From positions 25,172,001-25,236,000 of the forward strand of contig NC_091050.1 of assembly GCF_963966145.1 (NCBI RefSeq): a DNA stretch of 64,000 nucleotides. Direction: 5' to 3'. The translations under genes and the position numbers were made by a program. This document shows positions 1 through 11,089 of this stretch, piece after piece. Source of the DNA: Tenebrio molitor. Taxonomy: Eukaryota; Arthropoda; Insecta; Coleoptera; Tenebrionidae. How positions within the stretch are numbered: position 1 is the first letter of the stretch; every line of letters starts with the position of its first letter. The notes beneath the pieces were generated by a model that worked only from the letters and a program-made list of their open reading frames with translations, was not told the origin of the DNA and ran no database searches.

Positions 1-556
1 GATCTTGTACTTTGTGGTAATATGTACAATTAGAGGTAGCTGTCATGACAATTTAATACATATTTCGAAATAATTGACCTGTTAAGTGCCACTTTCAAAG
101 ACCGCCAAATCAGCAAATACGAGTAAGTACAATAGAATATTTATATAACATTTTTCTGACGTTTACTTCTCTCTTCTACACCGTAGTGCACCGTTAGTAC
201 GCCATTTTTGAGACACCTGTATGTGATATTTCGCTTGTATTCCCTAGTTTTGACATTCAAATTATAAAGAAATATTAATTTCATAAGAGTAAAATTTTAA
301 GAATAAAATGAATTGATCAATTAGTAATTCATTGTAGCTACTCTTAATCTTCCTCAATAACTTTTTCATTTTTCTGCAAATTTTATTGGTAACATTTACA
401 TTATTAGCAGTGCTTTCCAAACTTTTTCTCCGTAATATCCTCCGAAAAATATAAATGTGTGGCGAAGCCCTTGGATCTATCTATTGGTGATACAATTGAA
501 CCAGTCTTCTGGGTGTGTTTGTAGGGTGAACCCTAACGGTCACGAAAAGGATTAAA
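1..556. other. AT-rich sequence without a recognised gene
   Basis: No open frame with recognisable protein similarity, no inverted repeat of note and no RNA gene was seen. A small palindrome (agggtgaaccct, about 521-532) lies just outside the following MITE. Confidence 0.5.
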
Positions 557-558
557 TA

Positions 559-1035
559 CAGGGTGACTCAAAATTCGAGAATTCCGAATTCAGAGTGTGG
601 TAGGGAAGGATCCAGTGGAGCTCGAAAAATACTGAGAAAAAACAATTCGCTTTTCCCGAAGAAGATATAAGCACTTTAATTTTGTTCAATACAGAGCAGC
701 CTTCATATCCACAGTGACAAAATACTAGCTACGTTCCCGTTCCATTTTTAAGAAAAATTACAAAAATTTAAGATTTTTTTACTCCAAAGTAAAGCTATTT
801 TCCAAAAAAATGTTTTACGTTATTATTTTCTACAATCATCTACACCATAAATAGCAATAAACCCTGAACTTTTCAGCCTGTATTTGAAGAAGACGCACTT
901 CAAAGAGTGCACCTTCAAACCAATGTATCTTTGTGAGGGGAGTCCCGATTTTTTTTTTAATTTCCATATTTGGACTACGGAAGTGATCCTCTACAACGCT
1001 CTGAATTCAGAATTCGCGAATTTTGAGACACCCTG
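559..1035. mobile_element. Mariner-type MITE, TIR CAGGGTG
   Basis: The two ends are inverted copies over roughly 40 bases. The left end reads CAGGGTGACTCAAAATTCG and the right end is its near-complement, ending CACCCTG. Both ends are flanked by TA (557-558 and 1036-1037), the duplication expected of Tc1/mariner insertion. The interior has no coding potential, so this is a non-autonomous element of about 0.48 kb. Its terminus resembles that of the 58651-59157 MITE (gggtg, three bases, then caaaattcg), suggesting related parents. Confidence 0.85.
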
Positions 1036-1091
1036 TATTTAATACATTTTATAAGGAATTTTTTATAAACTTTCTTTTGTTATTAACAGTC

Positions 1092-1269
1092 TGGACAGAA
1101 TAGTCCCGGACAAGTCGACCAGTATAGCTTTGCGTAATACCCCGCTCACGTATAAACACGATTCAGCTCGTCCGCTTTAAATAACAGGCGAACCAGCTGA
1201 ATCGTGTTTATGTGTGAGCGAGGGATTACGCGAAGTTGTACTGGTCAACTTGTCGGTACGATTTTGTCC
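1092..1269. repeat. Foldback repeat, copy 1
   Basis: The segment folds almost completely on itself. GGACAGAATAGTCCCGGAC at the left is mirrored by the gtcggtacgattttgtcc end, and a central stem contains aaacacgattcagct and its complement. A second copy lies at 39502-39678. The flanks extend the palindrome a little (cagtct and agactg), so the exact boundary and target duplication are uncertain. Confidence 0.8.
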
Positions 1270-1367
1270 TAAGACTGGTTATTAAACATCATGAAGAATC
1301 TTCCATTATGTAATTTAAGGATTAGGTATATTTGAACAAAATGTTTTTAAATTACTTAAAATAATAT

Positions 1368-1983
1368 TATTTCATCCTGTGTCAAATTTCAATACTTTAC
1401 GTCATCAGTTTGAATCCGGGAAAACGCAAAAAACGGCCGGACGCCGGTTAAGTGTTGCTATTGGAAACATAAAAGTAACAATCGCAATAACAATTATTCA
1501 GGTTTAAGAAATGTTTTATCAAAACTACCTACATCTAAATGCAAATTAATAATTTAACTATTTCGGCCACAAAGAAGATGCACTTACTTTCTCAGATAAA
1601 AACGTTAGTTCACAAATAAAATAATACAACCATTTAAACCAAATCTAAAAAATAGGCCAGCCAGCATAACCTCTTCCGTAATTTTCTTCACATTATTTTC
1701 TGATTTCCATTTACAAAAATGGCTGAATTGTTTTTGATACCTTTCACCAGGCTTGCTAGGTATTAATTCAGCACAGGTTTCTGCAGATTTTCTTACAATT
1801 TCTGGAGGATTTGCTTTAGAAGTCATTTTGACGCACAAAATTATTTCAACAAAATAAACAATTGCCAAACAGCCGTTGCTAATTATGTGCCAAAAATGTG
1901 ACTAGATTTGGAGCTTTTGTTGAATTATTTTGAAATTAATTTCAATGTTTCTTTCAAACGAAATTTGAGGCAGGATGAAATAA
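1368..1983. mobile_element. Possible short TIR element carrying a recombinase fragment
   Basis: Inverted repeats of about 22 bases (atttcatcctgtgtcaaat at 1369 onward and its near-complement at 1960-1982) bracket about 0.6 kb that contains the tyrosine-recombinase N-terminal relic at 1605-1826. A perfect target duplication was not found, so the element could be a chance pairing or the decayed remains of a larger transposon. Confidence 0.35.
1605..1826 (-). pseudogene. Crypton-like tyrosine recombinase, N-terminal relic
   Basis: Seen: a minus-strand frame starting at an ATG (MTSKANPP...). It includes the segment GERYQKQFSHFCKWK, followed by a helix containing KKITEEVMLAGLF. Known: the N-terminal SAM-like, core-binding domain of insect Crypton-like tyrosine recombinases has the pattern K-x-x-x-RY-x-x-x-F-x-x-W with a later helix ending in L-x-x-YF. 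The recombinase at 61.7 kb has the same pattern (KLRYQKELEIFTQW). After GLF the similarity stops and only about twenty unrelated residues follow, so the catalytic domain is absent. It lies between short inverted repeats at 1369 and 1982. An independent homologue in the same window makes a chance match less likely. Confidence 0.6.
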
Positions 1984-2000
1984 AATACATAACGACATTC

Positions 2001-2107
2001 GTCCGTGAACTCTTTTTACAGTACTCGTTTCGAGTTTCAAGACTCGGCTCCTTCGTCGCCTCGTCCTTAAACGTCTAACTCGTACTGTAAACTATGAGTT
2101 CCCGGAC
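2001..2107. repeat. Hairpin repeat with GAGGCGACGAAGGAG-type apex
   Basis: The sequence gtccgtgaactc through gagttcccggac pairs end to end (tacagtactcg with cgtactgtaa further in), with a GC-rich apex (ggctccttcgtcgcctcg). It is about 107 bases long. It belongs to a loose class of hairpins in this window whose apex contains a GAG...GCGAAG-like motif. Confidence 0.65.
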
Positions 2108-2235
2108 TTATAACGTTAATTACTATTGTATACAGGTATTATGGAAGTTTATGTAGAAAATTTATCCACCAATAGAACTCGTTAAAATAAGCAATATTTT
2201 TATTTATCATTTTTTCAAATTAGATACTCGAATAC

Positions 2236-2600
2236 TCAAATTATAAACAATAAAAAAATAAGCCAATAAAACTTACATATTGTCAAGACCGTTTGCGTTA
2301 AGTAGGTGACAATAAGTGGTTCATTCTCGATACAAGATTGCACCCTTAAAAGAAACTTGTATGTTTGCATTATCTTCACTCGGTTTTCGCAAATAGTTTT
2401 GGTCACTTGCGACCCACGAGTGGTTAGTTTTTGATCGTGCTCATCGAAGATGCGTAGAGTCATAAGAAAAAAATCACACGGACGTAAATCCGGTGACCAA
2501 GCTGGCCACTAAAAGAGTCGGTAGCGACTTATCCATTTTTAAAAATTGTTCGATCAATTCGTGGTGTCTCTTGCACAGTGTGATGAATCTGCGTCGTGTA
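2236..2600 (-). pseudogene. Mariner-like transposase relic, C-terminal part
   Basis: On the minus strand from 2508 the frame reads WPAWSPDLRPCDFFL. This matches the signature around the third catalytic aspartate of mariner-type DD34D transposases (WPxxSPDLxPxDFxLW). It runs on as about 75 codons ending with LRVQSCIENE, the usual C-terminal pattern (RVQxCIEN). Upstream sequence to about 2600 reads as transposase in shifted frames. Similarity before that is too weak to call. No terminal repeats could be assigned. It abuts the 2903-4007 element but is on the opposite strand, so it is a separate insertion or the flank of one. Confidence 0.7.
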
Positions 2601-2902
2601 CCTAAATAACATGTAACGTGTTGTATACCCAAGAACCCAGGAGCACATCTTCGAAAAGGATAAAGAAAATATAAGGTCTAATTGCACAATTTCCAACAAT
2701 TTTTTAAAACCGCATTCATATGGTCATAAATATTGAAACACATTCACATAAAACAAGTCTTCTTATGGTCAAATTTGACTCATCTTCAATGGCTTGCAGA
2801 ATTTGAGATAGTACCATAACATAACTGTTATGATATCTTTGCGTTACTTGTTGCTAGCATATTCGCAAACAAAACAGCGATTTTTTAGTTCTTCACTTAA
2901 TA

Positions 2903-4007
2903 CAGATTGGTCCCGATATAACCTGTCAGAAGAAATCCAGTAACAGGTGACGATGAGTAGAACTCATACACAAAAAATGTTTCTAATAAAAGTCTTTTCG
3001 TTTTCGAGATAAAAATAATTGAAAATTTGGTCAAAATTTGCTGTACGCTAATGAGTTAACACCTATGACATTTGTCAAGTTTAATTTTAAATTTGCGAAT
3101 CCTACAAAAAGTTATGAAGTTCAAAAACAAGAATACGCCAATTTGCATTTACTTTATGGCGAAGTACGTGGTAATTCAAGAGCGGCAAGGCGACTATACG
3201 ACGAGCGTTTTCCTGAAGAAGTCCTTCCGTTCCGTTGTACTTTTGTGGAGCTACATCTGCGTTTAGGTGAGGCTGGTTCTGACTAGTTCCAATACGAAGG
3301 AGTTTTAACCCCTTTGGATTTTAATTTTTGGGACCACACGAAAGATTTGGTGTAGGAAGTTGAAATAAATACGGAAGACCAGCTCTGGGAACGCATAGTA
3401 GATGCTGCGAACCAGATTCGTAATAACCCAGAAGTGTTTATGAAAATTGGTAGCGGTATACTAAAATGTGTATAAATGCCAAGGGAAGGCACATAGAACA
3501 TTTTATTATAAAATAATTTTTCAAATCTAGCGTACCTTTTATTAATTATTATTCTTAGTTAAAGTTGAAAGTACCAGTATGTAAAATGTAAATACATAAT
3601 TTATTCAATACATTATTTTGGTTGTTTAACCACAATTAAGACGATACTCTTATTACACAGTTCTTCCACAATTTTGCACTCTACATTTATTTCCACTTTG
3701 AGCAACAACACTTTATTTATTATTCATTTATCCTGGTGAATTAACGAACACAGCGTACAGCGTTTTCAATAAACGTCATTAATTTGATTCAATTTGTCAG
3801 TTTTTTCAGGAATGTTGCTTAGATACTGTCACCAACAATTAATTCCTGACTAGGTACGTATTTTTGTGGTCAGCAGCGTCGAATGGGTGTGGATAGGGGT
3901 TAATTTATCCCCATTATTTTGGACCTAATAAAAAGGCGTTTTCCGGACTTGTTAAATCCTTCTAATGGCTCAGAATTTTTTTGGCAGGTTATATCGGGAC
4001 CACCCTG
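2903..4007. mobile_element. Deleted mariner-like element, family A copy 1
   Basis: The left end (CAGATTGGTCCCGATATAAC) and right end (gttatatcgggaccaccctg) are inverted copies, flanked by TA at 2901-2902 and 4008-4009. A second copy at 32889-34148 shares sequence through most of the length. The interior contains a transposase gene from which the central catalytic block has been lost. Confidence 0.85.
3065..3502 (+). pseudogene. DUF4817-type mariner transposase, core deleted
   Basis: Seen: from the ATG at 3065 the frame contains LHLLYGEVRGNSRAARRLYD then ERFPEEVLPFRCTFVELHLR and GEAGS. This is the DUF4817-type helix-turn-helix found at the N-terminus of an insect mariner-like family (YGexrGNsreA-rLYxerFP). 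A stop follows at 3284-3286. From 3305 a different stretch reads LTPLDFNFWDHTKDLV with a stop, then further C-terminal residues (DAANQIRNNPE). LTPLDF is the segment around the third catalytic aspartate. The regions holding the first and second aspartates are absent. The copy at 33119-33598 has the same junction, so the deletion predates their dispersal. Not functional. Confidence 0.8.
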
Positions 4008-4275
4008 TATATTATGAAGTTTAATAATACCACTTTATAAGGGCTTAGTTCTTAGCAATGGGAAAAAAAGATATAACACTCCCATTCAGTTTTGGTGACG
4101 TCTATTGTATAAATGACGTAAACATGTAATATCACGTTAAATTGAAACACAACTTGTAGTAAATCACAACGCTGATAAGATTCGATTTTCATTGGATAGT
4201 TTGCAGTGGTATTTATAATGTCCCATTAAGTAATTTACTAATATCTTCTACTTCAATGAAAGTATACTCATCCAT

Positions 4276-4395
4276 GATGAAGCTGTTAAAGCTGTTAGTT
4301 TGATACTAGATGGTTTCAAAGAAGTCGCTCGTTCATTAAGCCTACAATGTACGATCTCGAGGGACGTTGCACGTTTTAATAGAACTGGTGAATAA
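4276..4395 (+). pseudogene. Tc1-like transposase, N-terminal HTH fragment
   Basis: Forty codons read DEAVKAVSLILDGFKEVAR then SLSLQCTISRDVARFNRTGE and a stop. This fits the first helix-turn-helix of Tc1-family transposases (A-x-x-LL-x-x-G-x-s-x-x-EVAR-x-LgvS-x-x-TVSR-x-x-x-R-x-x-xTGs). No catalytic region follows in any frame nearby. It is a short isolated scrap. The call rests on pattern similarity alone. Confidence 0.5.
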
Positions 4396-4545
4396 GTCGG
4401 ATAGCCAGATCAAAGCTAAAACTAAACCACAACAACCGAGAATTCCTATTTAAAAGGACATATTCTTATTATAACATTCTATGACAAAGGTGGAATCTAA
4501 ATTTAAAAATTTCAAAAATAGTCTTAAAAAGTAACTGATATATGA

Positions 4546-4622
4546 GTTTCACTCGCGTTTTAGGCTGGCCCACTCATGCCAAAAAAGCCCAATTTACACA
4601 CGAACTCGTTAAATAAACTACT
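4546..4622. repeat. Foldback family D, partial copy
   Basis: The stretch tttcactcgcgttttaggct through gaactcgttaaataaacta matches one arm of the roughly 300 bp foldback repeats at 26226, 35948 and 37271. Only the arm with ccaaaaaagcccaatttac is preserved. Confidence 0.7.
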
Positions 4623-4935
4623 ATTATTTAAATAATAACTGCTGACCCAGCTTCGATATTTCGCTGAACAGATAACAAATGTATTCTTTCAAAGTTACAT
4701 ATTCAGAGCAGATAAACTTCATTCCAGATAGATTAAACTTTTTTTTGACAGACACGTAACCACACTTAGCTGCACGGATGCTACGCGATTAAAGTAGAAC
4801 AGTATAATAATAACACTTGTATGTAGTGAAAATCCGTTTAGATAAATCAATTCACCAAGTAAATTACGGACGCGTATGATTACAGGGCCGCAAAACAATT
4901 GCCAATGGTATACTAAACTGCATTATGTATTGGAA

Positions 4936-5145
4936 ATATCGGGGGTTCATTTAAATGTATCTTCATGGTTTGCGTTGAAGAGTGGATTGTGAACGCACCA
5001 CGGATGACAGATCACGGATTAGCTGTTTAAATCTAACGTCACTTTTTGCGTTGTTGGGTTTTTACTCTGCAGACAGACGAGTGGTGTGTTTACAATCGAC
5101 TCTTCAACGCCAACTTTGAGGATAAATTTAAGTGAACACCCGATA
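4936..5145. mobile_element. MITE family E, copy 1
   Basis: Ends ATATCGGGGGTTCATTTAAA and the complement of its partner (ttaagtgaacacccgata) form TIRs of about 65 bases. These include the subterminal motif gcgttgaagagt...gtgaacgcacc. Related copies are at 12782-12932 and 60741-60944. Relative to copy 3 the central segment (ctctgcag, gtttttac) is in the opposite orientation. Confidence 0.8.
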
Positions 5146-5467
5146 GAATTTACAAACGTAAAAACTATATCCGTGAATGGAATTAAGAAATTTACTTGGG
5201 CCAAGCTAGGACAATCACTATCATTAACTATTTACATAAATTGAAGTTAAATAAAAACTATTATTAGTAAATATAACTTCAAAATACGTGTGCAATTTTA
5301 TTAATTATAAAAGTCCCAAATATACGTTACTTTAATTTAGTGTAAAAAAAACACATTTACATGTATCATTTTTCCTAAAAGTGTTTTTTTTTTCATTTTT
5401 GTTGACTAATAAATCATCATAATCATAATAGGAAAAATACTACCTATCGGGTTGGCAGGTAGGTAAT

Positions 5468-5535
5468 TTACAACCCTCCAACTAAGCATACACAAGACTT
5501 CGCCTCGTGCCTGAAACTTAGTTTTCGGGCTGTAA
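5468..5535. repeat. Small hairpin
   Basis: TTTACAACCCTCCAACTAAG pairs imperfectly with CTTAGTTTTCGGGCTGTAAA. The loop contains cttcgcctcgtgcc, similar in style to other hairpin apices in this window. Confidence 0.45.
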
Positions 5536-5640
5536 AACAGCCCTACCGTACTCTAACTATTTTTGAATATTGATTAATAGGTATTAAAGGTATTCAGCTG
5601 TTGAAACTATTTGTATTAATAAATTGTTTAAAATGTCTAA

Positions 5641-5778
5641 GAGCCAGTTTCACCAACTTGAGTTAAATTTAACTACAGATTAAAATATACGAAAAAATTG
5701 TTATAACAATAGGTAACTAAAGTAAAGAAGCATTTTAACCTACAGTTAACTTTAACTGGCGTCGGTGAAACCGGCCCT
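5641..5778. repeat. Foldback MITE (gagccagtttcacc type)
   Basis: The left arm gagccagtttcaccaactt and right arm cgtcggtgaaaccggccc are inverted. Pairing continues inward through gttaaatttaactacag. The element is about 138 bases and non-coding. A differently sequenced but similarly built repeat is at 12565-12732. Confidence 0.75.
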
Positions 5779-6073
5779 AAGTATTTTTTGTAACTACTAA
5801 TTTTATAATATTAAAGTATTTCAACAGCAGACATGTTGATGAATAATTTTTAATTAAATCTACACTTGCATTTGACTTCTAACGGAGATTTTCATCAAGA
5901 ACGTGATGCAAGAATTCCAATAAGAAATGAATAAATGCATGCAAACTGACAGCTAGACTCCGTCCACTGATAGATTGCACTTTTTTAAATATCCTTAGAT
6001 AACAAAATCCCCAAACCATAACATTAAAATATTATCCAACTATCGTAGATTGTGTTGGTAATACCTTGAAACA

Positions 6074-6120
6074 TTCGCGCCACTGATTCTCATTGGTTCT
6101 TATAAAACCCACGCGAAAAA
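6074..6120 (+). promoter_or_regulatory. Promoter-like cluster: E2F-like, CCAAT and TATA motifs
   Basis: Within about 45 bases there is TTCGCGCC (6074-6081), close to the E2F consensus. An inverted CCAAT box (attgg, 6092-6096), TATAAAA (6101-6107) and ACGCGAAAAA (6111-6120), a second E2F-like site on the other strand, follow. About 220 bases downstream is an ATG with a short open frame and a splice donor (see 6338). Such a combination is typical of cell-cycle genes. Binding is inferred from motifs only. Confidence 0.35.
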
Positions 6121-6337
6121 TAAATTATATGACATTTCAAATTTGAAACTGTCAGTGCTGTCAAGTGGTTTAAGCATTTAGATTTGCGATTTTTCATCTT
6201 TAGAGCTATGTTTTGCGTTCCTCTGGTTTTAAAAGTTATTAGTTTTGACCGTGCTGCTGTTTTGATCTGTTCCGTTGCGATTTTTGTTGATTTTTTTGAA
6301 TTTGTGAAGTGAGTGCGTGCCTCAAGAATCTAGCATA

Positions 6338-6505
6338 ATGAACACTTTAAGTGACATTACAAACATCGAAAATGATTCAGAGGTAATTTTTGTTCATGCA
6401 TTAAATAAAACTTTTGTTTGTGTTTAGCCATTTCCGAAAAAAGCTGGATATTTTAATTTCAGTAGCCAGCTTTTTTCGGAAATGAATTGTGCCTTACATT
6501 TTTAA
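6338..6505 (+). CDS. Candidate first exons of an unidentified gene
   Basis: Seen: an ATG at 6338 opens 15 codons (MNTLSDITNIENDSE) ending in GAG followed by gtaatt, a good splice donor. A 45 bp interval ends in a pyrimidine-containing tgtttag acceptor at 6427. The frame then continues PFPKKAGYFNF and reaches a stop at 6503-6505. Exon 2 could instead end at 6461-6462 (ttcag), although that lacks a GT. The second segment overlaps a perfect 19 bp inverted repeat (6429-6484), which may be an insertion scar. The upstream cluster of E2F, CCAAT and TATA motifs supports a real transcription start. I do not recognise the protein. It may be the 5' end of a host gene whose remaining exons lie elsewhere, or a truncated gene fragment. 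Confidence 0.3.
6429..6484. repeat. Perfect 19 bp inverted repeat
   Basis: CATTTCCGAAAAAAGCTGG (6429-6447) is exactly complementary to 6466-6484, with an 18-base loop. Both arms read FPKKAG on opposite strands because of the symmetry. Confidence 0.85.
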
Positions 6506-9080
6506 TTCCGTCGGGCACATTGTCACTCGTGAAATACCCTGTATTAATAAAACCCAATATATTACTCCTACTATACTGAAGTTTTCTTTCGTCTTTCCTA
6601 AACGCAAACATGCAGAATAATAATAAAACATCACGTGTAAACCTGCTCTTTCCATTTTTTAAATTTCGCGCCGAAACTATTTGTTGTTGCGTAGAGCGAA
6701 CACTTTTAGTAACATTTATGTCAAGCAATCTATGAGTGGACAGAGTTTACTAACATTCTATGTAAAAAATTTATTGCATCTTTCACTTATTGGCGTACAC
6801 GGAGGCAAGTGAGGCTATGTTGTGAATCTGTTTTTTGCTTGGTGTTTGCACGTACCGTAGATGGTCTTACTGCTTTTACATCGTATTAAAATAAATTATT
6901 ACAGCAATTTGGTTGCATCGATACTAGTTTTAGTTTTATGTATTCCAATTACATACTTACTAATTTAATCTTATGTGTGTTAATTTCGTAATTACATGGC
7001 GTAATGATTTTAATAACACGCCAAATATTTTTTTTCTAAGAAAATGAGTCGGATTCCTAAGCACGACACGTAAAATCATATTTGGAATTACTGACATCGA
7101 TTTATAAATCGAATCCACCATAATAGGATTGCGTCGAATTCGATGAAAAACTGGACAAACTGTTAGAAGATTTCATTATCAAAACTGCTAAAGTCCGAAC
7201 TGTCTGACCCAGGCAATCGGACGAGGCTATAACTTTCTGATTGAACCATCAAGCAAACTGTGGCAATATTTCTGGCTTGCCCCATCACCAGGTTATTACT
7301 ACAGGAATTGGAAATCAATCAAGATCTAGATACACAAAGTTTATCTTTGGTAAGATGGCTTCAATTTCTACCTAATACTGAGGCTTCGGATATATTGAGG
7401 TTATCAGTAATGTTTGCTCGGTTTCAGTTTATGTGTCAGGAATATGTACGACGATACATTTGCCCACAAAATATTAAAAAAGTTTCTTCTAATAAGTTCG
7501 CAAGAGTCTGACGCGGCCAATCTGCTGAAAGGGAGAGCGTACTTGGAAAAAATCGAAAATATTAATTAAAGTGGAAGGTAAATAGTGACGTAAGTGTTCA
7601 AGAATTCAACATGTAAAAGGCTACCCACTTTTCCAAATAAGACCTATATTAGAGACTAAAGGAATCCGGCAAAGTGCTTTCCTTGTCCTAATAGCAACTC
7701 AATTGGTGAAGCACACCAGGGATGTACTGGATATTTTCTGATAGAATCTTTTAATCCGACCTAGATCGTGCAGCTTAAAAGAGATTTTCGCTGACCCTGT
7801 TTGTTAAAAAATTAATACACGAACGCGATAATAATTGTATAATGCAAATTTGGTGATAACTGATAAAGTGGGCGAGCTTTCAGCAACTGTATGAGTAGGG
7901 CATCTCATCGACTAACTGAAACTCTTTTGTATCAGACGGAACGTATTACGGTCAGGTTGCGTGTTTAATTGAAATGACAAAAATGTGAAAAATTTCCAAA
8001 GTCCGGTTCTGGAGTGACCCGGCAGATCAAATTGCCTTGTTTGTGTACTCTATGTCGCGGTGTCCCTCACAATATCAGCGCGGCTTGTTTCTTTGTCCAA
8101 TCGATTGTGTGACATCTTGTCTTTATGGACCAGATACGTACACTTGGCCCGAATTTCTTGCCATATTGCAGATGTTCTTCCACTCCTCGGACTCACTTTC
8201 CGCATGTTCCTCCAATGCCAGACCACTTACGTCTTGATTGGAATGTTATGATTCCGGATTTTACTCCGATAGAGGTTGCTTTCCACCTTTACGATCCTCT
8301 TTGCTAAACCCTTTCGATGCAATCAAAACAATAATGATTGTTCTGTTTTCCCGATAAATCAAAAGCAATAAAGCCGTATAATGTAAGACGCGAGGCTTAT
8401 TGATAGGATCGTTTTGTCGGTGAGGGTAATAAATGTTTTATTTGATAATTATGTTGATGTAGTCGCAGCATTGTATTGTGCTGTGAGCGACGCAGACATA
8501 GTAGTTAGCCACAAAGCGCCCCGATCGACCCGCCATCAGCTGAAGCAGGCGCCGGCCGGACTGGCGTCGAGACGCCCTACCTGCGACCCGACGTTCAGTT
8601 TGCATATCCTTCAAATGTTCCAGCACATCATGTCATTCTTTGATTTATTATTGCGTTAAACAAAAAAAAATCATTAATCAAAAAATACACATTTTCAATA
8701 ATAAACTGAAACTTATTAAAAAATTTTAATTTGTACACAAGACATGTTTGTTATTTATTCCTACCCTATTCATAACTAATGGCAAATAATTGATTGTACA
8801 AAAAAAATACTAAAAAAAAAGCTATGATATACATTATGTCTGCTACGACTTTACAACTTTTATTAAAGATCCAATCTGTTTAAAATAACCATTAAACATC
8901 TGCCGTCTTTATGAAACTATAAACAATTTTTTATCGTTATCCTTTTTAATTTTTGTCATCCGTTCTTTGTGATCATAATTATGAGAAACATATCTAATAA
9001 CCAAAAATACAAACTTAGAAAATACTGAATAAAAAAAAAAGAAGGAAATGAATAAAATTAAATGTTCAATCTTTGTTATA
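6506..9080. other. Unidentified sequence with a GC-rich patch
   Basis: No protein family was recognised here. Open frames at 7260-7511 and 8037-8307 start at TTG or GTG and show no motif. A patch at about 8500-8600 is clearly richer in G and C than its surroundings (for example gcgccggccggactggcgtc) and could be a degraded exon or a regulatory island. After 8650 the sequence is simple and AT-rich. Confidence 0.3.
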
Positions 9081-9774
9081 CAGGTGTCGCAGAATGAACC
9101 AGCATAATTTCAAGACAAGATTCTGGATCTAATTTTGAAACATTTTTGCTTAAAAATATATGGTCTATTCTAATGTGTAATTGACTTATAGACAAATTAA
9201 AAACGAGTAATATTTATGAGACAGACTGTAAATATAGTTTCTATTGCAATAATAATTTTAACAAAATCTTTAGTGGTAACTATCGATATGAAAAAATGTC
9301 ACTATTGTTGGCTTTCAAACGTAATTAATCTTTGTCATTACAAGTTTCATCTAAACTCGAATTATGAGTAAATTCTTTACAAGAAGATTGGTGATAAAAC
9401 TTATCTCTTGATTTTTATTTAACATGTCGAAGTTGTAGGTAGTTGCTCAAGCATACTTACCTAAGACCGAAATGAGAACAGAATTTTTTTTACCATCACA
9501 ACTGGAAAATGGTACAAATTGTGTTTTATTGGTAAAAACAGCAGTATTTATAAATAAATTATATAATAATACTTCTTGTTTCTTGATCTTGATTTGTTAA
9601 TCTAAATTATTATCCGAAATTTTTGTATTGTGAAACAAAAATATGTATTATGTGCTTCAATTTTTAATTACTAGAACAAAAAAAATAAAAAAGTTCTGTG
9701 ATAAAATGGATTAATTTATTGCAAATAAGCAACTCAATTCAAAGTAGAAGAAAGAAAAAATAGAATCATAACAA

Positions 9775-10770
9775 TTACTCAAAATACAGCCTCCCAGTTT
9801 CACTACAAGTACCACATCGTCGCTCTACCGACTGTGACAGTTGAGGCCTATTCCGACGTATTGCTGCTGAAGCATTGTCAATTCGTTGAATTAATACGTA
9901 TCTGTTGTTTACTGGTGTACTGTAAACCATGTTCTTCATGTAGCCCCGGATGTAAAAGTCACATGGCGTTAGGTCAGGGGACCGGGGTGGCCACGCTACA
10001 GGTTCATCTCGATCTATCCACTGAGTGGGAAAGTGATCATCAAACCATTCCCGGCTAGCTAAAGCAAAGTGTGGAGGGGTATAGTCCAACTGGAACCAGC
10101 AGTTTGCTTCATCAAGAAGATTAAATACATTTTCATTTAAGAATGCTTTAAATAGTCTAAATGTTCACCTGTTAACTGATTTCGAAGAAAATAGGGACCA
10201 ATCAAGCGATCGCCAAAATGCCGGCCCACACATTTACGGAAATCGTGTATTGTAAGTTTCGAGGTCGACGAATATGAGCATTTTCCTGAATCCAAATGTG
10301 GAGATTATGAAAATTACACCAGACCGTGTAAATTGAACTTTATTAGTTCATAACACATTTTGAAGGAAATGATTATTGTTTTCTATCCTTTCGAAGATCC
10401 AGTTGCAATAATCAATGCGTCTCACTTCATCCTCCGGTTGCAAACCTTGTGCTCCATGAAATTTGTATGGATGCTGCCTACCTCATTTCAAACTTCTTTG
10501 AAAAGAAGATCTTCCAAGTTGGAGTTCTGCTCTTGGCAGATTTGTAGTAGATGCGATATTGAACATCAACATTCCTAATACGACCAGCAGGCTTTTGACA
10601 GAAAATACCCCGTTCTCTCAAGTTCCTATGAACATTTATAAATATCTCTCGATTAGGTCGTCGCCGGTTAGGGAACCTTACTTACCTTGGATTACGCGAG
10701 TATTCCGCTTGTGCCGCCACAGAATTTCCAGTACAAAAACCGTAAATGTAGTGAATATACAGTCTGACTT
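9775..10770 (-). pseudogene. DUF4817-type mariner transposase relic
   Basis: Seen on the minus strand, in order but in several frames. About 10560-10740 gives HTH-like pieces (IFINVHRNLRERG then FCQKPAGRIRNVDVQYRI). About 10350-10450 gives LQPEDEVRRIDYCNWIFERI. Then comes a TNKVQFTRSG segment where family members usually have TDE around the first catalytic Asp, so that Asp appears to be Asn here. About 10170-10210 gives GDRLIGPYFLRNQLTGE. From 10089 a 104-codon frame contains DYTPPHFALASREWFDDHFP (second Asp) and WPPRSPDLTPCDFYIRGY (third Asp). Frameshifts, stops and the lost first Asp make it inactive. It lies inside the 9081-12416 TIRs in a plausible orientation and is probably that element's own transposase. 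Confidence 0.8.
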
Positions 10771-11089
10771 TGAAAGTTGAAAATAACCCTTTATAGAAAT
10801 GTTAATGGTTTACAAGAAAATCAAAGAAATCACTTTGTTTGGGAAACGCTGAAAAATTTCAAATTTGGCGGGCAGTTTTGACGTACGACCAACCTAAAAA
10901 GTCAAGTTTTTATGTCACTCAAGGTTATGTTTGACTTTTATCGTTTACTTTTTTTGAGTTTCATGGTGAATCTTTGTTAAAAAATGTAAAGTGATGATAA
11001 AATAGTGCCTGTAACTGATTCAGAAGACAACAAAGGCTAAACCAATAAAGTAAAAATACTGTCATTGTGAGTAAAAGCATGAAATGAAA

